A DNA stretch of 23,557 bases, from NCBI RefSeq assembly GCF_001039355.2, contig NW_019775980.1:421574-445130 (forward strand). Direction: 5' to 3'. Made by a program: the position numbers and the translations under genes. The DNA is from Lingula anatina. Taxonomy: Eukaryota; Brachiopoda; Lingulata; Lingulida; Lingulidae. A model generated the notes under the pieces. It saw nothing but the letters and a program-made list of their open reading frames with translations, did no database searches and was not told the origin of the DNA. Each line of letters begins with the position of its first letter. Position 1 is the stretch's first letter. This document shows positions 1-10,281 of the stretch, in pieces.

Positions 1-60
1 AATATCTCATTTTACTCTACTTCTTATATTCCTATTCCACAAGACTTGAAACAGGTGATA

Positions 61-63
<3 letters not shown>

Positions 64-135
<72 letters not shown>
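64..135. repeat. (TG)n microsatellite
   Basis: An uninterrupted TG dinucleotide tract of about 36 units. It lies in the DERL1 intron upstream of the first coding exon in the window, which is the only thing seen in bases 1-346. Confidence 0.97.
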
Positions 136-139
<4 letters not shown>

Positions 140-346
140 AAACATTGGATGCATTGCAACTATAAGAGTTGTGAAAAAAAATCATCAAAGTCAGTCACAA
201 ACTTTTAAGAATAGAGTTAATAAGAGTTGATAAAACATTCTTGAAGATTTGCAATATATGATCATTTGCTTGTTAAGAAATGTGTTATAATGTGATAAAT
301 GCCTTGTTAATGACTGCATTCAGCAATGATTTGTTTATGTTTACAG

Positions 347-2447
347 GTCTATTTGATGGAAAACCTGCAGATTATTTATTCCTGTTAGTTTTCAACTGGC
401 TGTGCTTGGTGGTATCCTTTCAATATAAAAGTCAACTGTTTTGACTTCTTTTTTAAACAAGTTTTACCCCCCCCCCCCTCCACACAGACACCCCCCCCCC
501 CCACACACACACACACTTGAACTGTGAATATTGTTATTTTTTCACTATCAGCATTCTGTGATTTTTCACACTGTTTCACTCAGTTTTAGATTATTTTGTT
601 TAGAATCTTAAATGTTATACATTCCTTGACTTTGCTCCTCAGCTGATTGGTTTTATAATTGGATTACCAGTAAGTATTTACAATGGATTTATTTATTATT
701 ATTTTAATAGGTAACAGTAGTAATAGTTATTGTAGTAGTTATTGTAAAATATTCATTTTCAAAAGTCAATTGTTCATTTCAGTAAAGAATTACTATCATA
801 ATGTCAAATGTCCAAATACTAAATAACAAAAAATACTTCAATTCTTTCTCGTTTTAAATTGTTATGAAAAAATATTTTTCCAGTTACTAATGGACCCTAT
901 GGTGATGAGTGTGCTGTATATCTTTTATATGTTATTTCCAGTTACTAATGGACCCTATGGTGATGAGTGTGCTGTATATCTGTTATATGTTATTTCCAGT
1001 TACTAATGGACCCTATGGTGATGAGTGTGCTGTATATCTGTTATATGTTATTTCCAGTTACTAATGGACCCTATGGTGATGAGTGTGCTGTATATCTGTT
1101 ATATGTTATTTCCAGTTACTAATGGACCCTATGGTGATGAGTGTGCTGTATATCTGGTGTCAACTGAACAGAGATCAGATTGTATCCTTCTGGTTTGGGA
1201 CACAATTCAAGGTATGATGGGTGCTGTTTTTCTAGCTCTTTCATGTCTTGTCTTCCAGACATATCAGCTAAAAATATCACTCAGATCTTATGTTACTAAG
1301 CTGAGACCAGCTTGAAAAAATTACCGCAAATACACGTTTACCATTAGCAAGGAAATATTTCCGTACAAAACACCACTTTTTTATAGAAAACATAAAAAAA
1401 GTTTGTTTTTAGTTTGTTTTACTTTCATCTGAATAAAGTTAATTGATATGTATTTTTCGTTTTAGGCTATGTACTTGCCATGGGTGCTACTGGCATTTAA
1501 CATGATAATCCGTGGAGGGTAAGTGGTGCCGAGTTATCTGAAGATGTCTTATTTCTCAGCTTGATGGTGACTTTGGTTCAAATCAAATGACTTTTTATTT
1601 CCTTAACCTAAGCGCATTCAGAACAGCAACTCACTAAAAAGTTTGTTGCTTAATTCCAGATTAGACACTGAATAAATGCCCCATGGGGATTATGCAACAA
1701 GCATTCAAGTGGTTGGCCATATTTGATCTGCGGATCTGTTAGTTCTCTGTTCTGAATGCGCTCTTTAACAATTAAATGCTGCGATGCATTCAGCGATACG
1801 TGTCTTCTCCACTGACTGAGTCTCCAGAAGTTTTGATATATGTGTTTTTATTTAGAAAAAAAACTTAGATTTTATAACCATCCTATTGCAATGTTTTTGT
1901 TGTTGAGAGTGATTATTTTAAAGTTCATAATTTAGTTCTCTCCTCTTTCTTTCCAGAGGTGTTCAGGACATCATAGGCATCATAGTGGGTCACCTGTACT
2001 TCTTCCTAATGTTCAAATATCCACAAGACTTTGGTGGCAGAAGATTTTTAAGTACACCAGAAATATTGTAGGTGTTACACTTGAAAGCATTTGCCATACT
2101 GTCAGCCTAGTTCAGTAATTCTGTACAAATTCACTATCTGTTGCTTTGATCTCCAGTCATAAGTTATTATTATCTTATATTTTGTATTTTTATTTATTTA
2201 TTTATTTTTGTAGAAGCATGCATCGTCATACAGATACGTTTTTTGTGCACTGTCTTAAGTGGTCCTTCTTAAAACCCTTTATAAATCTTCATTAACAACA
2301 TGTTTATATTTCAGCTATAAATGGTTTCCTAACCGCAGAGGGGGTGTGGCAGGATTTGGAATGGCCCCAGAAAGTAGACGGAGAGATGATGGCGGAGCTG
2401 GCGGCGGTCGTCCCTGGGGGAGAGGTCAGCAATTAGGGGGAAACTGA
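347..2447 (+). CDS. DERL1: Derlin-1, C-terminal exons (5' partial)
   Basis: Derlin-1 is a rhomboid-like ER membrane pseudoprotease. It forms part of the retrotranslocation channel of ER-associated degradation and recruits the p97/VCP ATPase. I assembled six coding exons: 347-411, 643-669 (a 27-nt microexon), 1116-1211, 1466-1518, 1957-2067 and 2315-2447. They total 485 nt, phases agree at every GT-AG junction, and the last ends in TGA. The product matches vertebrate Derlin-1 from about residue 89 to the end. Visible landmarks are the FDGKPADYLF segment, MSVLYIWCQLNRD, the GIIVG (GxxxG) membrane helix followed by HLYFFLMF, GGRRFLSTPE, and the C-terminal SHP box WGRGQQLG that binds p97. The 5' exons, including the WR motif region, lie outside the window. 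Oddity: the acceptor and first 41 nt of exon 1116-1211 occur in four extra upstream copies (884-1115). Only the last copy continues into the full exon and keeps the frame. Introns hold a TG tract, a C/CA tract and a MITE-like element. Confidence 0.95.
467..516. repeat. Poly-C / CA low-complexity tract
   Basis: Two poly-C runs separated by CA-rich sequence, followed by a short (AC)n run, inside a DERL1 intron. Its minus strand gives a glycine/valine-rich spurious reading frame that should not be taken as a gene. Confidence 0.9.
884..1156 (+). repeat. 58-bp tandem repeat duplicating a DERL1 splice acceptor and exon start
   Basis: Five copies start at 884, 942, 1000, 1058 and 1116, an exact 58-bp period. 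Each unit is 41 nt of coding sequence (from TTACTAATGGAC to TATATCTG) plus 17 nt of pyrimidine-rich intron ending TTTCCAG. Copy 1 differs from the others by T for G near the exon-intron join. Only copy 5 runs on into the remaining exon and a donor (GTATGA at 1212). Because 58 is not a multiple of three, using an earlier acceptor without removing the rest shifts the frame. Confidence 0.97.
1607..1769. mobile_element. MITE-like inverted-repeat element in a DERL1 intron
   Basis: A perfect 16-bp inverted repeat, AGCGCATTCAGAACAG at 1611-1626 and its reverse complement at 1747-1762, brackets about 120 bp of non-coding sequence. TTAA occurs just outside both ends (near 1604 and 1764), which would fit the target site of piggyBac-type elements. 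No coding capacity is seen, so it would be non-autonomous. The family assignment is inference. Confidence 0.6.
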
Positions 2448-3240
2448 GACCGGGCATGAATTTTGACACTTTTCTTCACGATTTATTGAAGAGACAAACT
2501 GAAGAATTATCTCTTTTACTATTGTGAAGTGAAGTTTGCTGACAAAAAACAAAGACCAAAGATTAGAAAATTAAGAAACAGGCAACAACATCAGCAGAAA
2601 CATTAAATCTCAGATATAAAGTATGTTTGGAAGCAGAGTTCTTTCTGAACATTTTGTTTCAATATCTTTCCAAAAGGCAGCAGAACTGTGCATTTGTGCT
2701 GCATATGCTATTTTACCCATAATGGATAGTATTAGTAATATGCTGCAATTACAGCAGCTGCTTTCAATTTCATTGGATGACCACAACCTGCTTGGATAAA
2801 TGTCTGAACATAAACCAAAATCACCATTTCAGTGTGTGATAAAATAGAACATGTGGTAACATCTGCAGGAAAAAAAAACGACCTGCTCTCATTACTATCA
2901 TGCCTCACCCCAAGAACGAAGTACAGTATCACATAAAATAATAAAAGTAAAATTTCAGTTACATTTTTTTAATAATGAAGTATTGGAAAGACTGCAAGTA
3001 AATTTTAAGATATACAAGTGAGCAGTTGACCACCGACATAAATTATATATATGCACTGAAGTGTTTTGTGTCAGTGCTGCAGGAGTTTCTAAGGGGAATA
3101 AAATTATAATTTCCATTAGTTTTGTGGAATATGACTTGCCACACATTGCTAACACTGAATGATAAATTTTGTGTATCATTGGTGTTATTCTGGAATTGTC
3201 AACATTTTGTAATAAACATGTCTTTGCATGTTATTTTTAT
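2448..3240 (+). other. Probable DERL1 3'UTR with polyadenylation signal
   Basis: AT-rich non-coding sequence follows the DERL1 stop codon. An AATAAA hexamer at 3211-3216 is followed by a T/GT-rich stretch, as expected of a cleavage and polyadenylation site. Earlier AATAAA-like hexamers around 2938 and 3098 could give shorter transcripts. The small reverse-strand frames here have no recognisable features. Confidence 0.6.
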
Positions 3241-4204
3241 AAATGATTGAAACAGAAATAGTTGATGTTGATTAATTTTTTTAACACTTGACTAAATAAA
3301 TTCAAATTCTGCCCTGCGTATTTTCTATGTTTACATGGCATTGACAGGTCTTTGCATGACTACAGTGTACTGAGATGTTTTGGAAGTATTTCCAAGTTTT
3401 CTAGTTATTTTCACCTGCACGTTGGAAGTGTGATAATATAACACTGGAGAAAGATGACAAAACTACATTAATTTTTCTGGAAATGGTTTATTCTTTGTGA
3501 TCAGATGCCATGCATTTCTTTGTTTTCTTCACTCTAAGCACAGCATTCCACCACCCCTCACCTTACAAAGTTTTAGTCTTCCAAAACTGAAATGATGCTA
3601 AACTTGCCACTGCATTCATTTATCAAATGTCCTTGCAGAAAATGTGAAAATTAAGTTATTGCCTCTGTGCACATACAACTTTCAAACTTGCCGAACTCTT
3701 CAGATGAGGGCTGTCCATTCTTGCAGCTAAGCTTTACAAACTTATCGCTATGCAACTTGTGGCAAAAAAAGTTTGTGTCTAGGTCAAAGCCTAAGATAAC
3801 ACATGAAGTAGGCCCATGTCTTACACTTTGTCACTTAAATTGAAAACCTCGTTAAAGATCACTTCGGACCCCAAACCCTGGGCCTGTTGGTGTGCCTTTT
3901 AATGACGTTAGGCCTCCTTTTGGTTCACAGGCAAACCTATGGTTTTGTCCACTCCTGAAATATTGAAAACAATTCACTGTGATCATTATAATTCTGTGAT
4001 CATTATAATTTTAACTAGAGGATCAGAGAGGCGATACCGCCTCCGAATATTGTACCACCAGCTGGAGCAAGCACATTTGTATAGACCCCCACATACACAA
4101 AATAAGGGACAGCCACCAGTCTTATGCTTGACAAGCTATAAAAATGCAATCAACAAGAATTTTCAAAATACGCAAAAAATATATATAACTTAAAATGGTA
4201 CAAT
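3241..4204. other. Intergenic, no gene recognised
   Basis: AT-rich sequence with no coherent coding potential on either strand. The only structure noted is a short direct duplication of TGTGATCATTATAATT near 3978-4012. I specifically looked on the minus strand for the missing NDUFV2 3' exons (the ECLGAC and PGPxSGR regions) and did not find them. Confidence 0.7.
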
Positions 4205-4543
4205 CAAAGTTAAGTTCATCGTAAGGTAGGTCAAAGGTCAATTTCAAGGTCACAGTAAATTGCCAGTATATGACTTCCTATTCAACTTCAATAGTAACTA
4301 CGGACCTATCTCTGCCAGGTTTGGAGTTAAAAGAGAAAGAAATTAGCAGAGTTCAGTTCATGATTATAAGTAGGTCAAAGGTCAATTTCAAGGTCACACT
4401 TAGATTGCCAGTATATGACTTCCTATTCATGTTCAATAGTAACTATGGACCTATCTCGCTAGTTTTGGAAATAAAAGGGAACCAAAATTTGCAAAGTTCA
4501 ATTCATGATAAAAAGTAGGTCAAAGGTCAATTTCAAGGTCACA
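4205..4543. repeat. ~145-bp tandem repeat with nuclear-receptor-like half-sites
   Basis: Two full diverged copies and a third truncated one, with the motif AGGTCAAAGGTCA at 4228, 4372 and 4517 (periods 144 and 145). Each copy continues AATTTCAAGGTCACA. The first two then share a segment beginning TTGCCAGTATATGACTTCC. The motif is a perfect DR1 direct repeat (RXR/HNF4/PPAR type) followed by TCAAGGTCA, the extended half-site of ERR/NR5A receptors. The third copy is cut short by the N at 4544. Whether these sites are used is unknown; they may simply be part of the repeat. Confidence 0.9.
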
Positions 4544-4544
4544 N
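4544..4544. other. Assembly gap (single N) between two tandem arrays
   Basis: An N sits exactly where one truncated tandem repeat meets another. Read on the minus strand, the last 73-bp copy stops inside its exon part without reaching a donor. The NDUFV2 exons that should follow are absent from the window. The true missing length is therefore probably kilobases rather than one base. Confidence 0.8.
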
Positions 4545-7500
4545 CCTCTAATATGACATCACTTCCTACTCCACCCAACATACAGGGATATTGTCTTACC
4601 TAGTTTAGTCTTAATAGCCTCTAATATGACATCACTTCCTACTCCACCCAACATACAGGGATATTGTCTTACCTAGTTTAGTCTTAATAGCCTCTAATAT
4701 GACATCACTTCCTACTCCACCCAACATACAGGGATATTGTCTTACCTAGTTTAGTCTTAATAGCCTCTAATATGACATCACTTCCTACTCCACCCAACAT
4801 ACAGGGATATTGTCTTACCTAGTTTAGTCTTAATAGCCTCTAATATGACATCACTTCCTACTCCACCCAACATACAGGGATATTGTCTTACCTAGTTTAG
4901 TCTTAATAGCCTCTAATATGACATCACTTCCTACTCCACCCAACATACAGGGATATTGTCTTACCTAGTTTAGTCTTAATAGCCTCTAATATGACATCAC
5001 TTCCTACTCCACCCAACATACAGGGATATTGTCTTACCTAGTTTAGTCTTAATAGCCTCTAATATGACATCACTTCCTACTCCACCCAACATACAGGGAT
5101 ATTGTCTTACCTAGTTTAGTCTTAATAGCCTCTAATATGACATCACTTCCTACTCCACCCAACATACAGGGATATTGTCTTACCTAGTTTAGTCTTAATA
5201 GCCTCTAATATGACATCACTTCCTACTCCACCCAACATACAGGGATATTGTCTTACCTAGTTTAGTCTTAATAGCCTCTAATATGACATCACTTCCTACT
5301 CCACCCAACATACAGGGATATTGTCTTACCTAGTTTAGTCTTAATAGCCTCTAATATGACATCACTTCCTACTCCACCCAACATACAGGGATATTGTCTT
5401 ACCTAGTTTAGTCTTAATAGCCTCTAATATGACATCACTTCCTACTCCACCCAACATACAGGGATATTGTCTTACCTAGTTTAGTCTTAATAGCCTCTAA
5501 TATGACATCACTTCCTACTCCACCCAACATACAGGGATATTGTCTTACCTAGTTTAGTCTTAATAGCCTCTAATATGACATCACTTCCTACTCCACCCAA
5601 CATACAGGGATATTGTCTTACCTAGTTTAGTCTTAATAGCCTCTAATATGACATCACTTCCTACTCCACCCAACATACAGGGATATTGTCTTACCTAGTT
5701 TAGTCTTAATAGCCTCTAATATGACATCACTTCCTACTCCACCCAACATACAGGGATATTGTCTTACCTAGTTTAGTCTTAATAGCCTCTAATATGACAT
5801 CACTTCCTACTCCACCCAACATACAGGGATATTGTCTTACCTAGTTTAGTCTTAATAGCCTCTAATATGACATCACTTCCTACTCCACCCAACATACAGG
5901 GATATTGTCTTACCTAGTTTAGTCTTAATAGCCTCTAATATGACATCACTTCCTACTCCACCCAACATACAGGGATATTGTCTTACCTAGTTTAGTCTTA
6001 ATAGCCTCTAATATGACATCACTTCCTACTCCACCCAACATACAGGGATATTGTCTTACCTAGTTTAGTCTTAATAGCCTCTAATATGACATCACTTCCT
6101 ACTCCACCCAACATACAGGGATATTGTCTTACCTAGTTTAGTCTTAATAGCCTCTAATATGACATCACTTCCTACTCCACCCAACATACAGGGATATTGT
6201 CTTACCTAGTTTAGTCTTAATAGCCTCTAATATGACATCACTTCCTACTCCACCCAACATACAGGGATATTGTCTTACCTAGTTTAGTCTTAATAGCCTC
6301 TAATATGACATCACTTCCTACTCCACCCAACATACAGGGATATTGTCTTACCTAGTTTAGTCTTAATAGCCTCTAATATGACATCACTTCCTACTCCACC
6401 CAACATACAGGGATATTGTCTTACCTAGTTTAGTCTTAATAGCCTCTAATATGACATCACTTCCTACTCCACCCAACATACAGGGATATTGTCTTACCTA
6501 GTTTAGTCTTAATAGCCTCTAATATGACATCACTTCCTACTCCACCCAACATACAGGGATATTGTCTTACCTAGTTTAGTCTTAATAGCCTCTAATATGA
6601 CATCACTTCCTACTCCACCCAACATACAGGGATATTGTCTTACCTAGTTTAGTCTTAATAGCCTCTAATATGACATCACTTCCTACTCCACCCAACATAC
6701 AGGGATATTGTCTTACCTAGTTTAGTCTTAATAGCCTCTAATATGACATCACTTCCTACTCCACCCAACATACAGGGATATTGTCTTACCTAGTTTAGTC
6801 TTAATAGCCTCTAATATGACATCACTTCCTACTCCACCCAACATACAGGGATATTGTCTTACCTAGTTTAGTCTTAATAGCCTCTAATATGACATCACTT
6901 CCTACTCCACCCAACATACAGGGATATTGTCTTACCTAGTTTAGTCTTAATAGCCTCTAATATGACATCACTTCCTACTCCACCCAACATACAGGGATAT
7001 TGTCTTACCTAGTTTAGTCTTAATAGCCTCTAATATGACATCACTTCCTACTCCACCCAACATACAGGGATATTGTCTTACCTAGTTTAGTCTTAATAGC
7101 CTCTAATATGACATCACTTCCTACTCCACCCAACATACAGGGATATTGTCTTACCTAGTTTAGTCTTAATAGCCTCTAATATGACATCACTTCCTACTCC
7201 ACCCAACATACAGGGATATTGTCTTACCTAGTTTAGTCTTAATAGCCTCTAATATGACATCACTTCCTACTCCACCCAACATACAGGGATATTGTCTTAC
7301 CTAGTTTAGTCTTAATAGCCTCTAATATGACATCACTTCCTACTCCACCCAACATACAGGGATATTGTCTTACCTAGTTTAGTCTTAATAGCCTCTAATA
7401 TGACATCACTTCCTACTCCACCCAACATACAGGGATATTGTCTTACCTAGTTTAGTCTTAATAGCCTCTAATATGACATCACTTCCTACTCCACCCAACA

Positions 7501-10281
7501 TACAGGGATATTGTCTTACCTAGTTTAGTCTTAATAGCCTCTAATATGACATCACTTCCTACTCCACCCAACATACAGGGATATTGTCTTACCTAGTTTA
7601 GTCTTAATAGCCTCTAATATGACATCACTTCCTACTCCACCCAACATACAGGGATATTGTCTTACCTAGTTTAGTCTTAATAGCCTCTAATATGACATCA
7701 CTTCCTACTCCACCCAACATACAGGGATATTGTCTTACCTAGTTTAGTCTTAATAGCCTCTAATATGACATCACTTCCTACTCCACCCAACATACAGGGA
7801 TATTGTCTTACCTAGTTTAGTCTTAATAGCCTCTAATATGACATCACTTCCTACTCCACCCAACATACAGGGATATTGTCTTACCTAGTTTAGTCTTAAT
7901 AGCCTCTAATATGACATCACTTCCTACTCCACCCAACATACAGGGATATTGTCTTACCTAGTTTAGTCTTAATAGCCTCTAATATGACATCACTTCCTAC
8001 TCCACCCAACATACAGGGATATTGTCTTACCTAGTTTAGTCTTAATAGCCTCTAATATGACATCACTTCCTACTCCACCCAACATACAGGGATATTGTCT
8101 TACCTAGTTTAGTCTTAATAGCCTCTAATATGACATCACTTCCTACTCCACCCAACATACAGGGATATTGTCTTACCTAGTTTAGTCTTAATAGCCTCTA
8201 ATATGACATCACTTCCTACTCCACCCAACATACAGGGATATTGTCTTACCTAGTTTAGTCTTAATAGCCTCTAATATGACATCACTTCCTACTCCACCCA
8301 ACATACAGGGATATTGTCTTACCTAGTTTAGTCTTAATAGCCTCTAATATGACATCACTTCCTACTCCACCCAACATACAGGGATATTGTCTTACCTAGT
8401 TTAGTCTTAATAGCCTCTAATATGACATCACTTCCTACTCCACCCAACATACAGGGATATTGTCTTACCTAGTTTAGTCTTAATAGCCTCTAATATGACA
8501 TCACTTCCTACTCCACCCAACATACAGGGATATTGTCTTACCTAGTTTAGTCTTAATAGCCTCTAATATGACATCACTTCCTACTCCACCCAACATACAG
8601 GGATATTGTCTTACCTAGTTTAGTCTTAATAGCCTCTAATATGACATCACTTCCTACTCCACCCAACATACAGGGATATTGTCTTACCTAGTTTAGTCTT
8701 AATAGCCTCTAATATGACATCACTTCCTACTCCACCCAACATACAGGGATATTGTCTTACCTAGTTTAGTCTTAATAGCCTCTAATATGACATCACTTCC
8801 TACTCCACCCAACATACAGGGATATTGTCTTACCTAGTTTAGTCTTAATAGCCTCTAATATGACATCACTTCCTACTCCACCCAACATACAGGGATATTG
8901 TCTTACCTAGTTTAGTCTTAATAGCCTCTAATATGACATCACTTCCTACTCCACCCAACATACAGGGATATTGTCTTACCTAGTTTAGTCTTAATAGCCT
9001 CTAATATGACATCACTTCCTACTCCACCCAACATACAGGGATATTGTCTTACCTAGTTTAGTCTTAATAGCCTCTAATATGACATCACTTCCTACTCCAC
9101 CCAACATACAGGGATATTGTCTTACCTAGTTTAGTCTTAATAGCCTCTAATATGACATCACTTCCTACTCCACCCAACATACAGGGATATTGTCTTACCT
9201 AGTTTAGTCTTAATAGCCTCTAATATGACATCACTTCCTACTCCACCCAACATACAGGGATATTGTCTTACCTAGTTTAGTCTTAATAGCCTCTAATATG
9301 ACATCACTTCCTACTCCACCCAACATACAGGGATATTGTCTTACCTAGTTTAGTCTTAATAGCCTCTAATATGACATCACTTCCTACTCCACCCAACATA
9401 CAGGGATATTGTCTTACCTAGTTTAGTCTTAATAGCCTCTAATATGACATCACTTCCTACTCCACCCAACATACAGGGATATTGTCTTACCTAGTTTAGT
9501 CTTAATAGCCTCTAATATGACATCACTTCCTACTCCACCCAACATACAGGGATATTGTCTTACCTAGTTTAGTCTTAATAGCCTCTAATATGACATCACT
9601 TCCTACTCCACCCAACATACAGGGATATTGTCTTACCTAGTTTAGTCTTAATAGCCTCTAATATGACATCACTTCCTACTCCACCCAACATACAGGGATA
9701 TTGTCTTACCTAGTTTAGTCTTAATAGCCTCTAATATGACATCACTTCCTACTCCACCCAACATACAGGGATATTGTCTTACCTAGTTTAGTCTTAATAG
9801 CCTCTAATATGACATCACTTCCTACTCCACCCAACATACAGGGATATTGTCTTACCTAGTTTAGTCTTAATAGCCTCTAATATGACATCACTTCCTACTC
9901 CACCCAACATACAGGGATATTGTCTTACCTAGTTTAGTCTTAATAGCCTCTAATATGACATCACTTCCTACTCCACCCAACATACAGGGATATTGTCTTA
10001 CCTAGTTTAGTCTTAATAGCCTCTAATATGACATCACTTCCTACTCCACCCAACATACAGGGATATTGTCTTACCTAGTTTAGTCTTAATAGCCTCTAAT
10101 ATGACATCACTTCCTACTCCACCCAACATACAGGGATATTGTCTTACCTAGTTTAGTCTTAATAGCCTCTAATATGACATCACTTCCTACTCCACCCAAC
10201 ATACAGGGATATTGTCTTACCTAGTTTAGTCTTAATAGCCTCTAATATGACATCACTTCCTACTCCACCCAACATACAGGG
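4545..10281 (-). repeat. 73-bp tandem array (78.6 copies) derived from NDUFV2 coding exon 6 and its splice donor
   Basis: Seventy-eight full units (4545-10238) and a partial one (10239-10281) repeat every 73 bp. I saw no sequence variation between copies. On the plus strand the unit begins CCTCTAATATGACATC and ends GTCTTAATAG. On the minus strand each unit is 61 nt of NDUFV2 exon 6 (PCMLGGVG..., [10 protein letters not shown] and the first base of the next codon) followed by G|GTAAGACAATAT, a strong donor plus 12 intron bases. It is therefore an exon-intron boundary amplified in tandem, not anonymous satellite. There are no spacers and no long open frame. The right-hand copy fuses seamlessly with the unique part of the exon; the left edge ends at an N. 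Confidence 0.98.

Noticed and set aside
385-579. A small minus-strand protein rich in Gly and Val
   Set aside because: It is a translation of the poly-C/CA tract in a DERL1 intron.
1025-1315. A separate 96-codon plus-strand gene
   Set aside because: It is a read-through of the duplicated DERL1 acceptor units into the real exon in the wrong frame.
3939-4518. Two plus-strand open frames of 82-84 codons
   Set aside because: The second lies inside the 145-bp tandem repeat and neither shows a recognisable domain.
4545-10281. CRISPR array or centromeric satellite
   Set aside because: There are no variable spacers, the units touch directly, and the unit is explained as an NDUFV2 exon edge with its donor. 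The host is a eukaryote.
4545-10281. A repeat-containing protein encoded by the array
   Set aside because: The 73-bp period is not a multiple of three and every frame meets stops within a few units.
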